Shown one piece after another: positions 23,699 to 32,546 of a stretch of 64,000 nt of DNA (position 1 is its first letter; each line of letters begins with the position of its first letter). The notes beneath the pieces were generated by a model. It was not told the DNA's origin and did no database searches. It worked only from the letters and a program-made list of their open reading frames with translations. The position numbers were made by a program, and so were the translations under genes. Source of the stretch: Streptomyces sp. ISL-36 (GTDB lineage Bacteria; Actinomycetota; Actinomycetes; Streptomycetales; Streptomycetaceae); the NCBI RefSeq assembly GCF_018614205.1, contig NZ_JAGGOS010000019.1:62728-126727 (forward strand), written 5' to 3'.

Positions 23699-24667
23699 AT
23701 GCAGGCATGGCGAGTGCACGAAAACGGCGAGCCGGGCGAGGTGATGCAGCGCGACGAGGTGGACCTGCCCGTCCCCGGGGAGGGGCAGCTTCTGCTCAAG
23801 GTCCGCGCCGCGAACATCAACTTCCCCGACGCGCTGCTCTGCCGGGGCCAGTACCAGGTGAGGCCTCCGCTGCCCTTCACCCCCGGGGTGGAGATCTGCG
23901 GTGAGACCGAGGACGGGCGCCGCGTCATCGCCACCCCGGCCCTTCCGTACGGCGGCCTCGCCGAGTACGCGGTCGCGGACGAGGCCGCCGTGCTCCCCGC
24001 GCCCGAGGCGCTCGACGACGCCGAGGCCGCCGCCCTCCACATCGGCTACCAGACCGGCTGGTTCGGCCTGCACCGCAGGGCCGCCCTCAAAGAGGGCGAG
24101 ACGCTGCTCGTGCACGCGGCCGCGGGCGGGGTCGGCAGCGCCGCCGTCCAGCTCGGCAAGGCGGCCGGTGCCACGGTCGTCGGGGTGGTCGGCGGAGCGG
24201 AGAAGGCCGAGGTCGCCCGCGCGCTCGGCTGCGACGTCGTCGTCGACCGGCACGCCGAGGACGTCGTCGCCGCGGTCAAGGAGGCCACCGGCGGACGGGG
24301 TGCCGATGTGATCTACGACCCGGTCGGCGGCACGGCCTACGCGCAGTCCGCCAAGCTCGTCGCCTTCGAGGGCCGGATCGTCGTCGTCGGCTTCGCGAGC
24401 GGTTCCATCCCCTCGCCCGCCCTCAACCACGCCCTCGTCAAGAACTACTCCATCCTCGGCCTGCACTGGGGGCTGTACAACCTCAAGGACCCGGCCTCGG
24501 TCCTGCGCTGCCACGAGACCCTCACCGCCTACGCGGCCAAGGGGCTGATCAAACCGCTCGTCACCGAGCGGGTGCCCTTCGCCGACGCGGCCGACGCCGT
24601 GCAACGGGTCGCCGAGGGCGTCACCACCGGCCGTCTGGTCGTCCTCCCGGAAGGGGCCCGCGCATGA
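23699..24667 (+). CDS. Quinone oxidoreductase-like MDR protein (NADPH:quinone reductase family)
   Basis: A 322-residue medium-chain dehydrogenase/reductase without catalytic zinc ligands. It has the groove motif VRAANINFPDALLCRGQYQ, the nucleotide site VHAAAGGVGSAAVQLGKAAGATVVG and the conserved DVIYDPVGG. It reduces quinones or enoyl compounds with NADPH. ATG start with GGTGGAGG. It overlaps the following acyl-CoA dehydrogenase by four bases, so the three genes to 26921 form one operon. A TetR-type palindrome lies in its promoter. The operon probably serves breakdown of an unusual acyl-CoA; the reductase's own substrate is unknown. Confidence 0.85.
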   Translation: MQAWRVHENGEPGEVMQRDEVDLPVPGEGQLLLKVRAANINFPDALLCRGQYQVRPPLPFTPGVEICGETEDGRRVIATPALPYGGLAEYAVADEAAVLPAPEALDDAEAAALHIGYQTGWFGLHRRAALKEGETLLVHAAAGGVGSAAVQLGKAAGATVVGVVGGAEKAEVARALGCDVVVDRHAEDVVAAVKEATGGRGADVIYDPVGGTAYAQSAKLVAFEGRIVVVGFASGSIPSPALNHALVKNYSILGLHWGLYNLKDPASVLRCHETLTAYAAKGLIKPLVTERVPFADAADAVQRVAEGVTTGRLVVLPEGARA

Positions 24668-25845
24668 CGGACGCCACCGAACTCCTCACCCGTACGCAGC
24701 GGTTGCTCGCCGAACACCCGCCCGCCACCACGGCGCGCGAGGACTTCCTCCGGGCCCGCTTCGACGCCGGGCTCGCCTGGGTCCACTACCCCGTCGGCCT
24801 CGGCGGACTCGACGCACCGCGCTCCCTCCAAGCCGTCGTCGACGCCGAACTGACCGCCGCCGGAGCGCCCGACAACGACCCACGCCGGATCGGGATCGGC
24901 CTCGGCATGGCCGCGCCGACCGTCCTCGCGTACGGCTCCGAGGAGGTGAAGCAGCGCTTCCTCAAGCCCCTCTGGGTCGGCGAGGAGGTGTGGTGCCAGC
25001 TCTTCAGCGAGCCCGGCGCCGGCTCCGACCTGGCCGCGCTCGGCACCCGCGCCGTGCGCGACGGCGACACATGGGTGGTGAACGGCCAGAAGGTGTGGAC
25101 CTCCAGCGCGCACGTCGCCCGCTGGGCCATCCTGATCGCCCGCACCGACCCCGACCTGCCCAAGCACCGAGGCATCACCTACTTCATCTGCGACATGACC
25201 GACCCGGGCGTCGAGGTGCGACCGCTGCGCCAGATCACCGGCGAGGCGGAGTTCAACGAGGTCTTCCTCACCGACGTCCGCATCCCCGACGCCCACCGCC
25301 TCGGCGAGGTCGGTGACGGCTGGCGGGTGGCCCAGACCACCCTGATGAACGAGCGCGTCTCGATCGGCGGCGCCCGCATCCCCCGTGAGGGCGGCATGAT
25401 CGGCCCGGTCGCCAGGACCTGGCGCGAGCGCCCCGAACTGCGCACCCACGATCTGCACCGGCGTCTGCTCGACCTCTGGGTCGACTCCGAGGTCGCCCGG
25501 CTCACCGGCGAACGGCTCCGGCAGCAGCTCGTCGCCGGACAGCCCGGCCCCGAGGGCAGCGCGATGAAGCTGGGCTTCGCCCGGCTCAACCAGGCCATCA
25601 GCGGTCTGGAGGTCGAACTCCTCGGTGAGGAGGGGCTGTTGTACGGGGACTGGACCATGCGCCGCCCCGAGCTCGTCGACTTCACCGGCCGCGACGCCGG
25701 CTACCGCTATCTGCGCTCGAAGGGCAACTCCATCGAGGGCGGTACGACCGAGGTGCTGCTCAACATCGTCGCCGAACGCGTCCTCGGCCTGCCCGCCGAG
25801 CCCCGCAACGACAAGGACGTCGCCTGGAAGGACCTCGCGCGATGA
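24664..25845 (+). CDS. Acyl-CoA dehydrogenase, first subunit of a pair
   Basis: A 393-residue flavoenzyme of the acyl-CoA dehydrogenase family. The FAD/substrate segment is CQLFSEPGAGSDLAALGTRA, with VVNGQKVWTSSAHVA next. The C-terminus reads SKGNSIEGGTTEVLLNIVAERVLGLP; the Glu in IEGGT is at the catalytic-base position. It starts in the ATGA overlap with the reductase gene and overlaps the next dehydrogenase the same way. Paired genes of this kind encode alpha2-beta2 enzymes in mycobacterial sterol breakdown, and the same arrangement is inferred here. Confidence 0.88.
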   Translation: MTDATELLTRTQRLLAEHPPATTAREDFLRARFDAGLAWVHYPVGLGGLDAPRSLQAVVDAELTAAGAPDNDPRRIGIGLGMAAPTVLAYGSEEVKQRFLKPLWVGEEVWCQLFSEPGAGSDLAALGTRAVRDGDTWVVNGQKVWTSSAHVARWAILIARTDPDLPKHRGITYFICDMTDPGVEVRPLRQITGEAEFNEVFLTDVRIPDAHRLGEVGDGWRVAQTTLMNERVSIGGARIPREGGMIGPVARTWRERPELRTHDLHRRLLDLWVDSEVARLTGERLRQQLVAGQPGPEGSAMKLGFARLNQAISGLEVELLGEEGLLYGDWTMRRPELVDFTGRDAGYRYLRSKGNSIEGGTTEVLLNIVAERVLGLPAEPRNDKDVAWKDLAR

Positions 25846-26921
25846 CGGATCTGCTCTACTCCGAGACCGAGGACGACCTGCGGGCGGCGGTCCGCGCCCT
25901 GCTCTTCGACCGGGCCGACGCCCAGACCCTGCTCGGCCGGATCCAGACCGGCGACCCGTACGTGCCCGGCCTCTGGAAGTCCCTCGCCGGCGACATGGGC
26001 GCGGCCGGACTGCTCGTGCCCGAGAAGCTCGGCGGCCAGGGAGCGAGCCACCGCGAGGCGGCCGTGGTCCTGGAGGAGCTGGGCCGCGCGGTGACCCCCG
26101 CCCCGTACCTGACCAGCGCGGTCGTGGCCACCGAGACGCTGCTCGCGCTGGACACGGAGAGCGGACCGGTGGCCGAGCTGCTCGCCGGACTCGCGAGCGG
26201 CCGTACGGTGGCGGTCCTCGCCGTGCCGCTGTCGACGGCGCCCGGCACCGTCCCGGACCCCTCCGCGAGCCCCGTGACCGGCGTCGCCGACGCCGTCGTC
26301 GCGGACGTCTTCCTCGTACCGCGCGCGGACGGCCTCCACGCGGTTCCGGCGTCCGACGCGGTCGTCGAGCCGCGGACCCCGCTCGACCTGACCCGGCCGC
26401 TCGCGGCGGTGACCACGGCCCGTGCCACCGGCACCCGTCTCGCCGACGCGGAGACGGCCACGGCCGCGATCCGGCGCGGGCTGCTCTGCGGTGCGGGACT
26501 TCTCGCCTCCGAGCAGCTCGGGCTCGCCGAGTGGTGCCTGGAGGAGACCGTCCGCCACACCCGCGAGCGCTACCAGTTCAACCGGCCCGTCGGCTCCTTC
26601 CAGGCGCTCAAGCACCGGATGGCGCAGCTCTGGCTGGAGGTTGTGAACGCCCGGGCGGCGGCCCGCGCGGCGGCCGACGCGCTGGCCACCGGCAGCCCGG
26701 AGGCGCCGCTGACCGTGGCCGTCGCCCAGGCGTACTGCTCGAAGGTCGCCGTCCACGCGGCGGAGGAGTGCGTCCAGCTGCACGGCGGCATCGGTATGAC
26801 GTGGGAGCACCCGGCCCACCTGGCACTCAAGCGGGCCAAGTCCGATCAGATCGCCCTCGGGTCGGCCGGCCGGCACCAGGACGCGATCGCCGCACTGGTC
26901 GACCTCCCGGCACCGGCGTGA
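25842..26921 (+). CDS. Acyl-CoA dehydrogenase, second subunit of a pair
   Basis: A 359-residue acyl-CoA dehydrogenase homologue, shorter and less conserved than its partner. The middle domain lacks the usual FSEPGAGSD motif and is reduced to about 90 residues with an Ala/Val-rich sequence. The C-terminal domain is typical: RHTRERYQFNRPVGSFQALKH and EECVQLHGGIGMTWEHPAHL. The divergence fits a non-catalytic or half-site subunit of a heterotetramer with the gene before it. It ends the operon; the next gene is 111 bases away under its own promoter. Confidence 0.85.
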   Translation: MTDLLYSETEDDLRAAVRALLFDRADAQTLLGRIQTGDPYVPGLWKSLAGDMGAAGLLVPEKLGGQGASHREAAVVLEELGRAVTPAPYLTSAVVATETLLALDTESGPVAELLAGLASGRTVAVLAVPLSTAPGTVPDPSASPVTGVADAVVADVFLVPRADGLHAVPASDAVVEPRTPLDLTRPLAAVTTARATGTRLADAETATAAIRRGLLCGAGLLASEQLGLAEWCLEETVRHTRERYQFNRPVGSFQALKHRMAQLWLEVVNARAAARAAADALATGSPEAPLTVAVAQAYCSKVAVHAAEECVQLHGGIGMTWEHPAHLALKRAKSDQIALGSAGRHQDAIAALVDLPAPA

Positions 26922-26982
26922 CCCCGGGTTTCCGGCCAGAGTAAGGGGCCCACGTGCCCCCACCCCTTTACATACTGTTTAA

Positions 26983-26999
26983 TTGCGAGTCGTTCGCAA
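26983..26999 (+). promoter_or_regulatory. Nur-box-like palindrome before the nik operon
   Basis: TTGCGA-GTCGT-TCGCAA. It has the spacing of the Streptomyces nickel-uptake-regulator consensus tGCaa-N5-ttGCA, with the GC and GC cores in register. It lies 34 bases before the binding-protein start, after an AT-rich TTTACATACTGTTTAAT stretch that probably holds the promoter. Confidence 0.55.
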
Positions 27000-27032
27000 C
27001 AACGGTTGATCTTCAAGAGGGGTGTGGACACG

Positions 27033-28640
27033 ATGACCGCCCGATCCATACGCGGCGCGGCCGCCGCGACGCTGGCCGGAGCCCTGGCCCTGACAGCGGC
27101 GGCCTGCTCGAATCCGGGCGGGTCCGCCGCGGGCTCCGGCGGACGCGAGGACTCCGCGGTCGTCGGCATCGCCTACGAGCCCGACAGCCTCAGCCCCCTC
27201 CTCGGCTACGGCAAGGACGGCAACTCCAAGATCTTCGACGGGCTGCTCGCCTTCGACGGCTCCATGAAGCTCCAGCCCGCCCTCGCCGTGGCGCTCCCGC
27301 AGGTGAGCGCGGAAGGACTGACGTACACCTACAAGCTCCGCAAGGGCGTGACGTTCAGCGACGGAAAGCCCTTCTCGGCCAAGGACGTCGTCTTCACCTA
27401 CCGGGCGGTGCTCGACCCGAAGACCAACAACCCCTCCAGGACCGAGCTCGACGCCCTCAAGGACGTCAAGGCCGTCGGCGAGGACACCGTCGTCTTCACC
27501 CTGAAGTACCCCTACGCCCCCTTCGCCGAGCGGACCGTACTCGCCATCGCCCCCGAGCACATCGCGGCGAAGCAGGACGTCAACACCGGCGCCTTCACCA
27601 CCCACCCCGTCGGCACCGGACCGTACGTCCTCACCGACTGGTCCCACGGCGAGAAGCTCACCTTCAAGGCCAACCCCACCTACTGGGGCGGAGCGCCGAA
27701 GGTGAAGAAGTTCACCATGGCGATCATCAAGGACGACGACGTCCGCGCCACCCGGCTGCGCGCCGGCGACCTCGACGGCGCGATCCTGCCGCCCAACCTC
27801 GCCGCCGGATTCAAGAACGACCCGGCCAGGACGACGTACACGGCCACCACCTACGACTACCGGACCGTCACCCTCCCGACCCACCACCCCGTCACCGGCG
27901 ACACCGCCGTCCGCCGCGCCCTCGACATCGCCGTCGACCGCCAGGCCATGGTCGACAAGATCCTCGAAGGCGGCGGCAAGCCCGCCTACGGACCCGTCCC
28001 GACCGACAGCGAGTGGTTCGCCAAGGGCACCGAGCGCCGCCACGACCTCGACGGCGCCAAGAAGATCCTCGACGAGGCCGGCTGGAAGCCCGGCCCCGAC
28101 GGCGTACGCGTGAAGAACGGCGTACGGGCCGAGTTCCCGCTCTGGTACCTCTCCGGGGACAAACTCCGCCAGGACCATGCCCTCGCCTACGCCTCCGACG
28201 CCAAGAAGGCCGGCATCGCCGTCACGACCCAGGGCGGCACCTGGGAGGTCATCGAGCCGCGGATGAAGACCGACGCCGTCCTCGCCGGCGGCGGCTCGCC
28301 CGGCGACCCCGACTTCGACCAGTACCTGCTCCTGAAGTCCAGCCTCGGCGGCGACGGCTTCAACAACATGGCCCGGTACGACAACAAGACCGTCGACAAG
28401 GCCCTGGAGGACGGCCGCCGCACGAACGACACCGCCGAGCGGCGGGCCGCGTACGACACCGTCCAGCGCGAGCTGGTGAAGAACCCCGGCTACACCTTCC
28501 TCACCCACATCGACCACCTGTACGTCGTGAACGACCGCTGGGACGGCCTGTCCACCCAGACCGAACCGCACGACCACGGCCTCGCCGCCGGCCCCTGGTG
28601 GAACGTCGAGCGCTGGACCCCCAAGGGCGCGAAGAAGTGA
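27033..28640 (+). CDS. nikA: Nickel/peptide-type ABC transporter substrate-binding lipoprotein
   Basis: A 535-residue SBP family 5 protein. The ATG at 27033 gives a lipoprotein signal with lipobox LTAAAC (Cys about residue 25); an upstream in-frame start would spoil it. The body shows the family pattern EPDSLSPLLGYG, YTYKLRKGVTFSDGKPFSAKDVVFTY, NPTYWGG and the late FLTHIDHLYVVNDRW. The five-gene order SBP-permease-permease-ATPase-ATPase and the Nur-like box upstream support nickel uptake as in Streptomyces nikABCDE, but SBP family 5 also includes di- and oligopeptide carriers. Translation of the next gene overlaps its stop (GTGA). Confidence 0.85.
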   Translation: MTARSIRGAAAATLAGALALTAAACSNPGGSAAGSGGREDSAVVGIAYEPDSLSPLLGYGKDGNSKIFDGLLAFDGSMKLQPALAVALPQVSAEGLTYTYKLRKGVTFSDGKPFSAKDVVFTYRAVLDPKTNNPSRTELDALKDVKAVGEDTVVFTLKYPYAPFAERTVLAIAPEHIAAKQDVNTGAFTTHPVGTGPYVLTDWSHGEKLTFKANPTYWGGAPKVKKFTMAIIKDDDVRATRLRAGDLDGAILPPNLAAGFKNDPARTTYTATTYDYRTVTLPTHHPVTGDTAVRRALDIAVDRQAMVDKILEGGGKPAYGPVPTDSEWFAKGTERRHDLDGAKKILDEAGWKPGPDGVRVKNGVRAEFPLWYLSGDKLRQDHALAYASDAKKAGIAVTTQGGTWEVIEPRMKTDAVLAGGGSPGDPDFDQYLLLKSSLGGDGFNNMARYDNKTVDKALEDGRRTNDTAERRAAYDTVQRELVKNPGYTFLTHIDHLYVVNDRWDGLSTQTEPHDHGLAAGPWWNVERWTPKGAKK

Positions 28641-29629
28641 GCCGACGCCTCCCCTGGGGGGCCATGGCCCGGATGACGGGACGGCGGGCCCTGTCCGCCG
28701 TCCCCGTCCTCCTCGCCGTCACCTTCGCGGTCTTCGCCGTCGCCGCGGCCTCCCCCTTCGACCCCGTCAAGGCCTACGCCGGCACCGCCGGCCTCACCGC
28801 CTCGCAGGAGAACCTCGACCAGCTCCGCGCCAACCTCGGCGTCGACCGGCCCCTCGTCACCCGCTGGTGGGACTGGCTCACCGCCGCCCTCCACGGCGAC
28901 CTCGGCGACTCCAGCGTCATGCGCCGGCCCGTCGTCGACGTCATCACCGAGCGGATCGGGTGGTCCGCGCTCCTCGCCACCACCGCCTTCCTCGTCGCCA
29001 TCCTGCTCGGCACCGCGCTCGGCGTCCTCGCCGGCCGCCGCCGCGGCGGCCTGCTCGACCGCACGGTCAGCTCCGCCGCGTACACCCTGGAAGCCGCCCC
29101 CGCCTTCTGGCTCGGCCTGCTCGCCATCTGGTTCTTCGCACTGAGACTCGGCGCACTCCCGGCCGGCGGACTCACCGACACCGCCAGCGACACCGTCACC
29201 TTCGACCAGGTCGCCGGCCACCTCGTGCTGCCCGCCCTCGTCCTCGGCATCTCCCAACTGCCGTGGTTCTTCCTGTACGTCAGACAGGGCGTCGGCGACG
29301 CCCTCGAAGAGGACCCCGTACGCGGGGCCCGGGCACGCGGCCTGCGGGAACGCACCGTCCTGCTCGGCCACGCCCTGCGCTCAGGAATGCTGCCCATGCT
29401 CACCCTCGTCGGCTCGCGCGTGCCCGAACTCATCACCGGAGCCCTCCTCGTGGAGACCGTCTTCAGCTGGCCCGGCATCGCCGCGGCGACCGTCCAGGCC
29501 GCCACCTCCGTCGACTTCCCGCTGCTCGCCGCGCTCACCGTGCTCGCCACCGCCGCGGTCCTCCTCGGCAACCTCCTCTCCGACCTGCTGTACGGGCTCG
29601 CCGACCCCCGGGTGGGCTTCGATGGCTGA
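28637..29629 (+). CDS. nikB: Nickel/peptide-type ABC transporter permease
   Basis: A 330-residue inner-membrane permease of the DppB/NikB type. The first span is at about residues 17-40, followed by a long external loop with the family pattern LRANLGVDRPLVTRWWDWLTAALHGDLG. Five more spans follow, and the EAA-like loop reads RGARARGLRERTVLLGHALR. GTG start overlapping the nikA stop; an ATG nine codons later is possible. It overlaps the next permease gene by eight bases. Confidence 0.88.
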   Translation: MSRRLPWGAMARMTGRRALSAVPVLLAVTFAVFAVAAASPFDPVKAYAGTAGLTASQENLDQLRANLGVDRPLVTRWWDWLTAALHGDLGDSSVMRRPVVDVITERIGWSALLATTAFLVAILLGTALGVLAGRRRGGLLDRTVSSAAYTLEAAPAFWLGLLAIWFFALRLGALPAGGLTDTASDTVTFDQVAGHLVLPALVLGISQLPWFFLYVRQGVGDALEEDPVRGARARGLRERTVLLGHALRSGMLPMLTLVGSRVPELITGALLVETVFSWPGIAAATVQAATSVDFPLLAALTVLATAAVLLGNLLSDLLYGLADPRVGFDG

Positions 29630-30458
29630 CCGTCGGGCCCGGCGCGTACGCCTGTGGACCTCCGCACTGATCGTCGGCGCGGTCGTCCTCGCCGTCCTGC
29701 TCGTCCCCCCGCTCGTCCAGCTCGACGAACAGGCCGTCGACCTCTCCCGCAAACTCCTGCCGCCCTCCTGGGAACACCCCTTCGGCACCGACGACGTCGG
29801 CCGCGACCTGCTGCTCCGCTGTGTCCACGGGCTGCGGATCTCCCTCCTCGTCGGTCTCGTCGCCGCGCTCGTCGCCACCGTCATCGGTACCGCCGTCGGC
29901 GCCGCGGCCGCCTCGCTGGGCGGCTGGACCGACCGGGTCGTGATGCGGATCGTCGACGCCTTCTCCTCCGTACCGCACCTGCTGCTCGGCATCTTCATCG
30001 TCGCCATGTTCCGGCCCGGCGTCTGGCCGGTGATCGTCTCCGTCGCCCTCACCCACTGGCTGTCGACCGCGCGGATCGTCCGCTCCGAGGTGCTCTCGCT
30101 GCGCTCGCGCCCCTACATCGACGCGGCGATCTCCGGCGGAGCGTCACGGTGGCGGGTGACCGTACGCCATCTGCTGCCCGCCGTACTGCCGCAGGCAGGC
30201 CTCGCCGCCGTGCTGATGGTCCCGCACGCCATGTGGCACGAGTCCGCCCTCTCCTTCCTCGGCCTCGGCCTCCCCAGCCACCAGGCCAGCCTCGGCAACC
30301 TGGTGCAGTCCGCCCGCTCCTCCCTGCTCGCCGGTGACTGGTGGCCGACGCTCTTCCCCGGCCTCTTCCTCATCGTGCCGACCCTCGCCGTCGCGGGGCT
30401 CGCCGGAGTGTGGCGGGACCGGCTCGATCCGCGCCGCCGATCGGAGCTGATGCTGTGA
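29622..30458 (+). CDS. nikC: Nickel/peptide-type ABC transporter permease
   Basis: A 278-residue permease of the DppC/NikC type, partner of NikB. After the first span the family motif HPFGTDDVGRDLLLRCVHGLRISL is present. The ATPase-docking loop is YIDAAISGGASRWRVTVRHLLP and the final motif ESALSFLGLGLPSHQASLGNL. ATG start overlapping nikB by eight bases; its stop overlaps the GTG of nikD. Confidence 0.9.
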   Translation: MADRRARRVRLWTSALIVGAVVLAVLLVPPLVQLDEQAVDLSRKLLPPSWEHPFGTDDVGRDLLLRCVHGLRISLLVGLVAALVATVIGTAVGAAAASLGGWTDRVVMRIVDAFSSVPHLLLGIFIVAMFRPGVWPVIVSVALTHWLSTARIVRSEVLSLRSRPYIDAAISGGASRWRVTVRHLLPAVLPQAGLAAVLMVPHAMWHESALSFLGLGLPSHQASLGNLVQSARSSLLAGDWWPTLFPGLFLIVPTLAVAGLAGVWRDRLDPRRRSELML

Positions 30459-31447
30459 ACACCCGAGTCCTGCGGGCGCTGGAGGCGGTCACCGCCGAGC
30501 GCGCCGACGGCGCCGTGCTGAGCGTGCGCGGCCTCACCGTCCGCTTCCGGATGCGCGGCGGCCGGCAGGTCGCCGCCGTCACCGACGCCGACTTCGACCT
30601 GGCGGCGGGGGAGTGCCTCGCCCTCGTCGGCGAGAGCGGCTGCGGCAAGTCCGTCCTCGCCTCCGCCCTCCTCGGGCTCCTTCCCGGCAACGCCGAGACC
30701 ACCGGCACGGCGACCCTCGACGGCATCGACCTGCTCGCCGCCGACGAGCGGACCCTGGCCCGTACGGTACGGGGACGGCGCGTCGGCCTCGTACCGCAGA
30801 GCCCCGCCGCCCACCTCACCCCCGTCCGTACGGTGCGCTCCCAACTGGAGGAGAGCGCCCGCGAGCTGACCGGCGTCCCGAGGCGGGAGCGGCGCGCGGC
30901 GGCCGAGGCGGCCGCCGCGCGGGCCGCGTTCCCCGCCGACCACCTCGACCGGTACCCGCACGAGCTCTCCGGCGGCCTCGCCCAGCGCGCCGCGACCGCG
31001 CTCGCCCTGATCGGCGACGCCCCGCTGCTGCTCGCCGACGAACCCACCACCGGCCTCGACCGCGACCTCGTCGAGCGAACGGCCGACGAGCTGCGCCGCC
31101 ACGTCGACGAAGGCCGGGCCCTGCTGCTGATCACCCACGACCTGGTCGCCGCGGAACGCATCGCCGACCGGGTCGTCGTGATGTACGCGGGCCGCATCGT
31201 CGAGACCACCGCCGCCCACCGCTTCTTCGCCGGGCAGGGCCCACGCCACCCCTACGCCCGGGGCCTCCTGAACGCCCTGCCCGACCGGGAGTTCGTCCCC
31301 ATCCCCGGAATGCCGCCCGAGCTCACCGACCTGCCGCAGGGCTGCGCCTTCGCACCGCGGTGCGCACGGGCCACCGAGGCCTGCGACAGCCTTCCGGAGC
31401 CGCTGGCGGGAGTGGCCTGTCATCACCCGGAGGTCCCCCGTGCTTGA
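30455..31447 (+). CDS. nikD: Nickel/peptide-type ABC transporter ATPase
   Basis: A 330-residue ATPase of the DppD/NikD type. Walker A is GESGCGKSVLAS, the signature LSGGLAQR and Walker B LLLADEPTTGLD, followed by LLLITHDLVAAERIADRVVVMYAG. The C-terminal oligopeptide extension carries HPYARGLLNALP and the Cys-rich GCAFAPRCARATEAC usual for this group. GTG at 30455 overlaps the nikC stop (GTGA); an upstream in-frame start would lie deep inside nikC. It overlaps nikE by eight bases. Confidence 0.9.
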   Translation: MNTRVLRALEAVTAERADGAVLSVRGLTVRFRMRGGRQVAAVTDADFDLAAGECLALVGESGCGKSVLASALLGLLPGNAETTGTATLDGIDLLAADERTLARTVRGRRVGLVPQSPAAHLTPVRTVRSQLEESARELTGVPRRERRAAAEAAAARAAFPADHLDRYPHELSGGLAQRAATALALIGDAPLLLADEPTTGLDRDLVERTADELRRHVDEGRALLLITHDLVAAERIADRVVVMYAGRIVETTAAHRFFAGQGPRHPYARGLLNALPDREFVPIPGMPPELTDLPQGCAFAPRCARATEACDSLPEPLAGVACHHPEVPRA

Positions 31448-32123
31448 GCTCCACGCCGTCACCGCCGGCTACGACCGGCGCACCCCCGTCGTCACCGGCG
31501 CGTCGCTCACCGTCGCCTCCGGTGAGTCGGTCGGCCTCCTCGGGCCCAGCGGCTGCGGCAAGTCCACGCTCGCCCGGGTCGCCGCGCTGCTCCACCGGCC
31601 CGACGCGGGGCGCGTCACCCTCGACGGAGCAGAGGTACGGGCCTGGCGCCACCGCGCGCCGCGCACACTGCGGACCACCGTCGGCGTGGTCTTCCAGCAG
31701 CCCCGCCTGTCCGCCGACCCGCGCCTGCGCCTGCGCGACCTGATCGCCGAGCCGCTGCGGGCCGCCGGCCGCCGCACCGAGATCCCAGGCCGCCTGGCCG
31801 AACTCGCCCCGGCGGTGGGCCTCACCGACGACCTCCTCGCCCGCCGGCCCCACGAGGTCAGCGACGGCCAGCTCCAACGGGCCTGCCTGGCACGGGCCCT
31901 GGTGCTCCGCCCACGCCTGCTGGTCTGCGACGAGATGACGGCCATGCTCGACGCCTCCACCACCGCCGCCCTGGTCACGGCGGTGGAGTCCTACCGCGCG
32001 GACGCGGACGCGAGTCTCCTCGCCGTCGGTCACGACCGCGTCCTGCTGGAGCGCTGGTGCGACCGCACCGTCGACTGGGCCGACATCGCGGGGAAGACCG
32101 GGAGCGACTCCGCGAACCCCTGA
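31440..32123 (+). CDS. nikE: Nickel/peptide-type ABC transporter ATPase, short form
   Basis: A 227-residue ATPase, the second motor subunit. Walker A is GPSGCGKSTLAR and Walker B LLVCDEMTAMLDAST. The signature is degenerate, VSDGQLQR in place of LSGGQ, and the usual C-terminal extension after the ATPase core is missing, so it is about 30-100 residues shorter than DppF. A short NikE is known in nickel systems. GTG start. It closes the operon. Whether this site still hydrolyses ATP is uncertain. Confidence 0.85.
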   Translation: MLELHAVTAGYDRRTPVVTGASLTVASGESVGLLGPSGCGKSTLARVAALLHRPDAGRVTLDGAEVRAWRHRAPRTLRTTVGVVFQQPRLSADPRLRLRDLIAEPLRAAGRRTEIPGRLAELAPAVGLTDDLLARRPHEVSDGQLQRACLARALVLRPRLLVCDEMTAMLDASTTAALVTAVESYRADADASLLAVGHDRVLLERWCDRTVDWADIAGKTGSDSANP

Positions 32124-32238
32124 CGGCGAAACGTCACCCGTTCGGCAGCCATGCCGTACGGCCGTACGGCGCCCACGCTGCGCCACACTGGCCGCCGAAC
32201 GCCGCGATTTCCGGCGCGGCGCAAGGAGGGTGTGGGCG

Positions 32239-32433
32239 ATGGCCGTATCCATTTCTGTCGTACTGCTTCTGCTCGTCCTGGCGGTGATCTTCCTCCGCAG
32301 CGGTGGCCTGAAGCTCTCCCACGCGCTGGTCTGTGCTCTGCTCGGCTTCTTCCTCGCCGGCACGAGCATGGCGCCGACCATCCAGAACGGGGTCGCCGCC
32401 ACCGCGAACGTGGTGAGCAGCCTCAAGCCCTGA
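32239..32433 (+). CDS. Small membrane protein, conserved-looking, function unknown
   Basis: A 64-residue protein with two hydrophobic segments: VSISVVLLLLVLAVIFLRSG (about 3-22) and HALVCALLGFFLAGTSMAP (about 29-47). The ATG at 32239 has AGGAGGG at the right distance; the GTG nine bases earlier is too close to it. I recognise the pattern as a small Streptomyces membrane protein seen in many genomes and on mobile elements, without known function. It stands alone, with a strong hairpin downstream. Confidence 0.65.
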   Translation: MAVSISVVLLLLVLAVIFLRSGGLKLSHALVCALLGFFLAGTSMAPTIQNGVAATANVVSSLKP

Positions 32434-32497
32434 CGCTGACGTTCCCCCTCCACCGTGCCGGAGCTCTCGCCGGCCGACGGGCTGCTCTCCCGGGACG

Positions 32498-32537
32498 CGG
32501 CGAAGCCCGGGGCCGCGACCGGCCCCGGGCTTCGCCG
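32498..32537. terminator. Perfect 17-base-pair hairpin between convergent genes
   Basis: CGGCGAAGCCCGGGGCC pairs perfectly with GGCCCCGGGCTTCGCCG around a six-base loop. It lies 65 bases after the small membrane protein gene and 10 bases after the VOC gene's stop on the other strand. Confidence 0.85.
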
Positions 32538-32546
32538 TCTCGCGCC

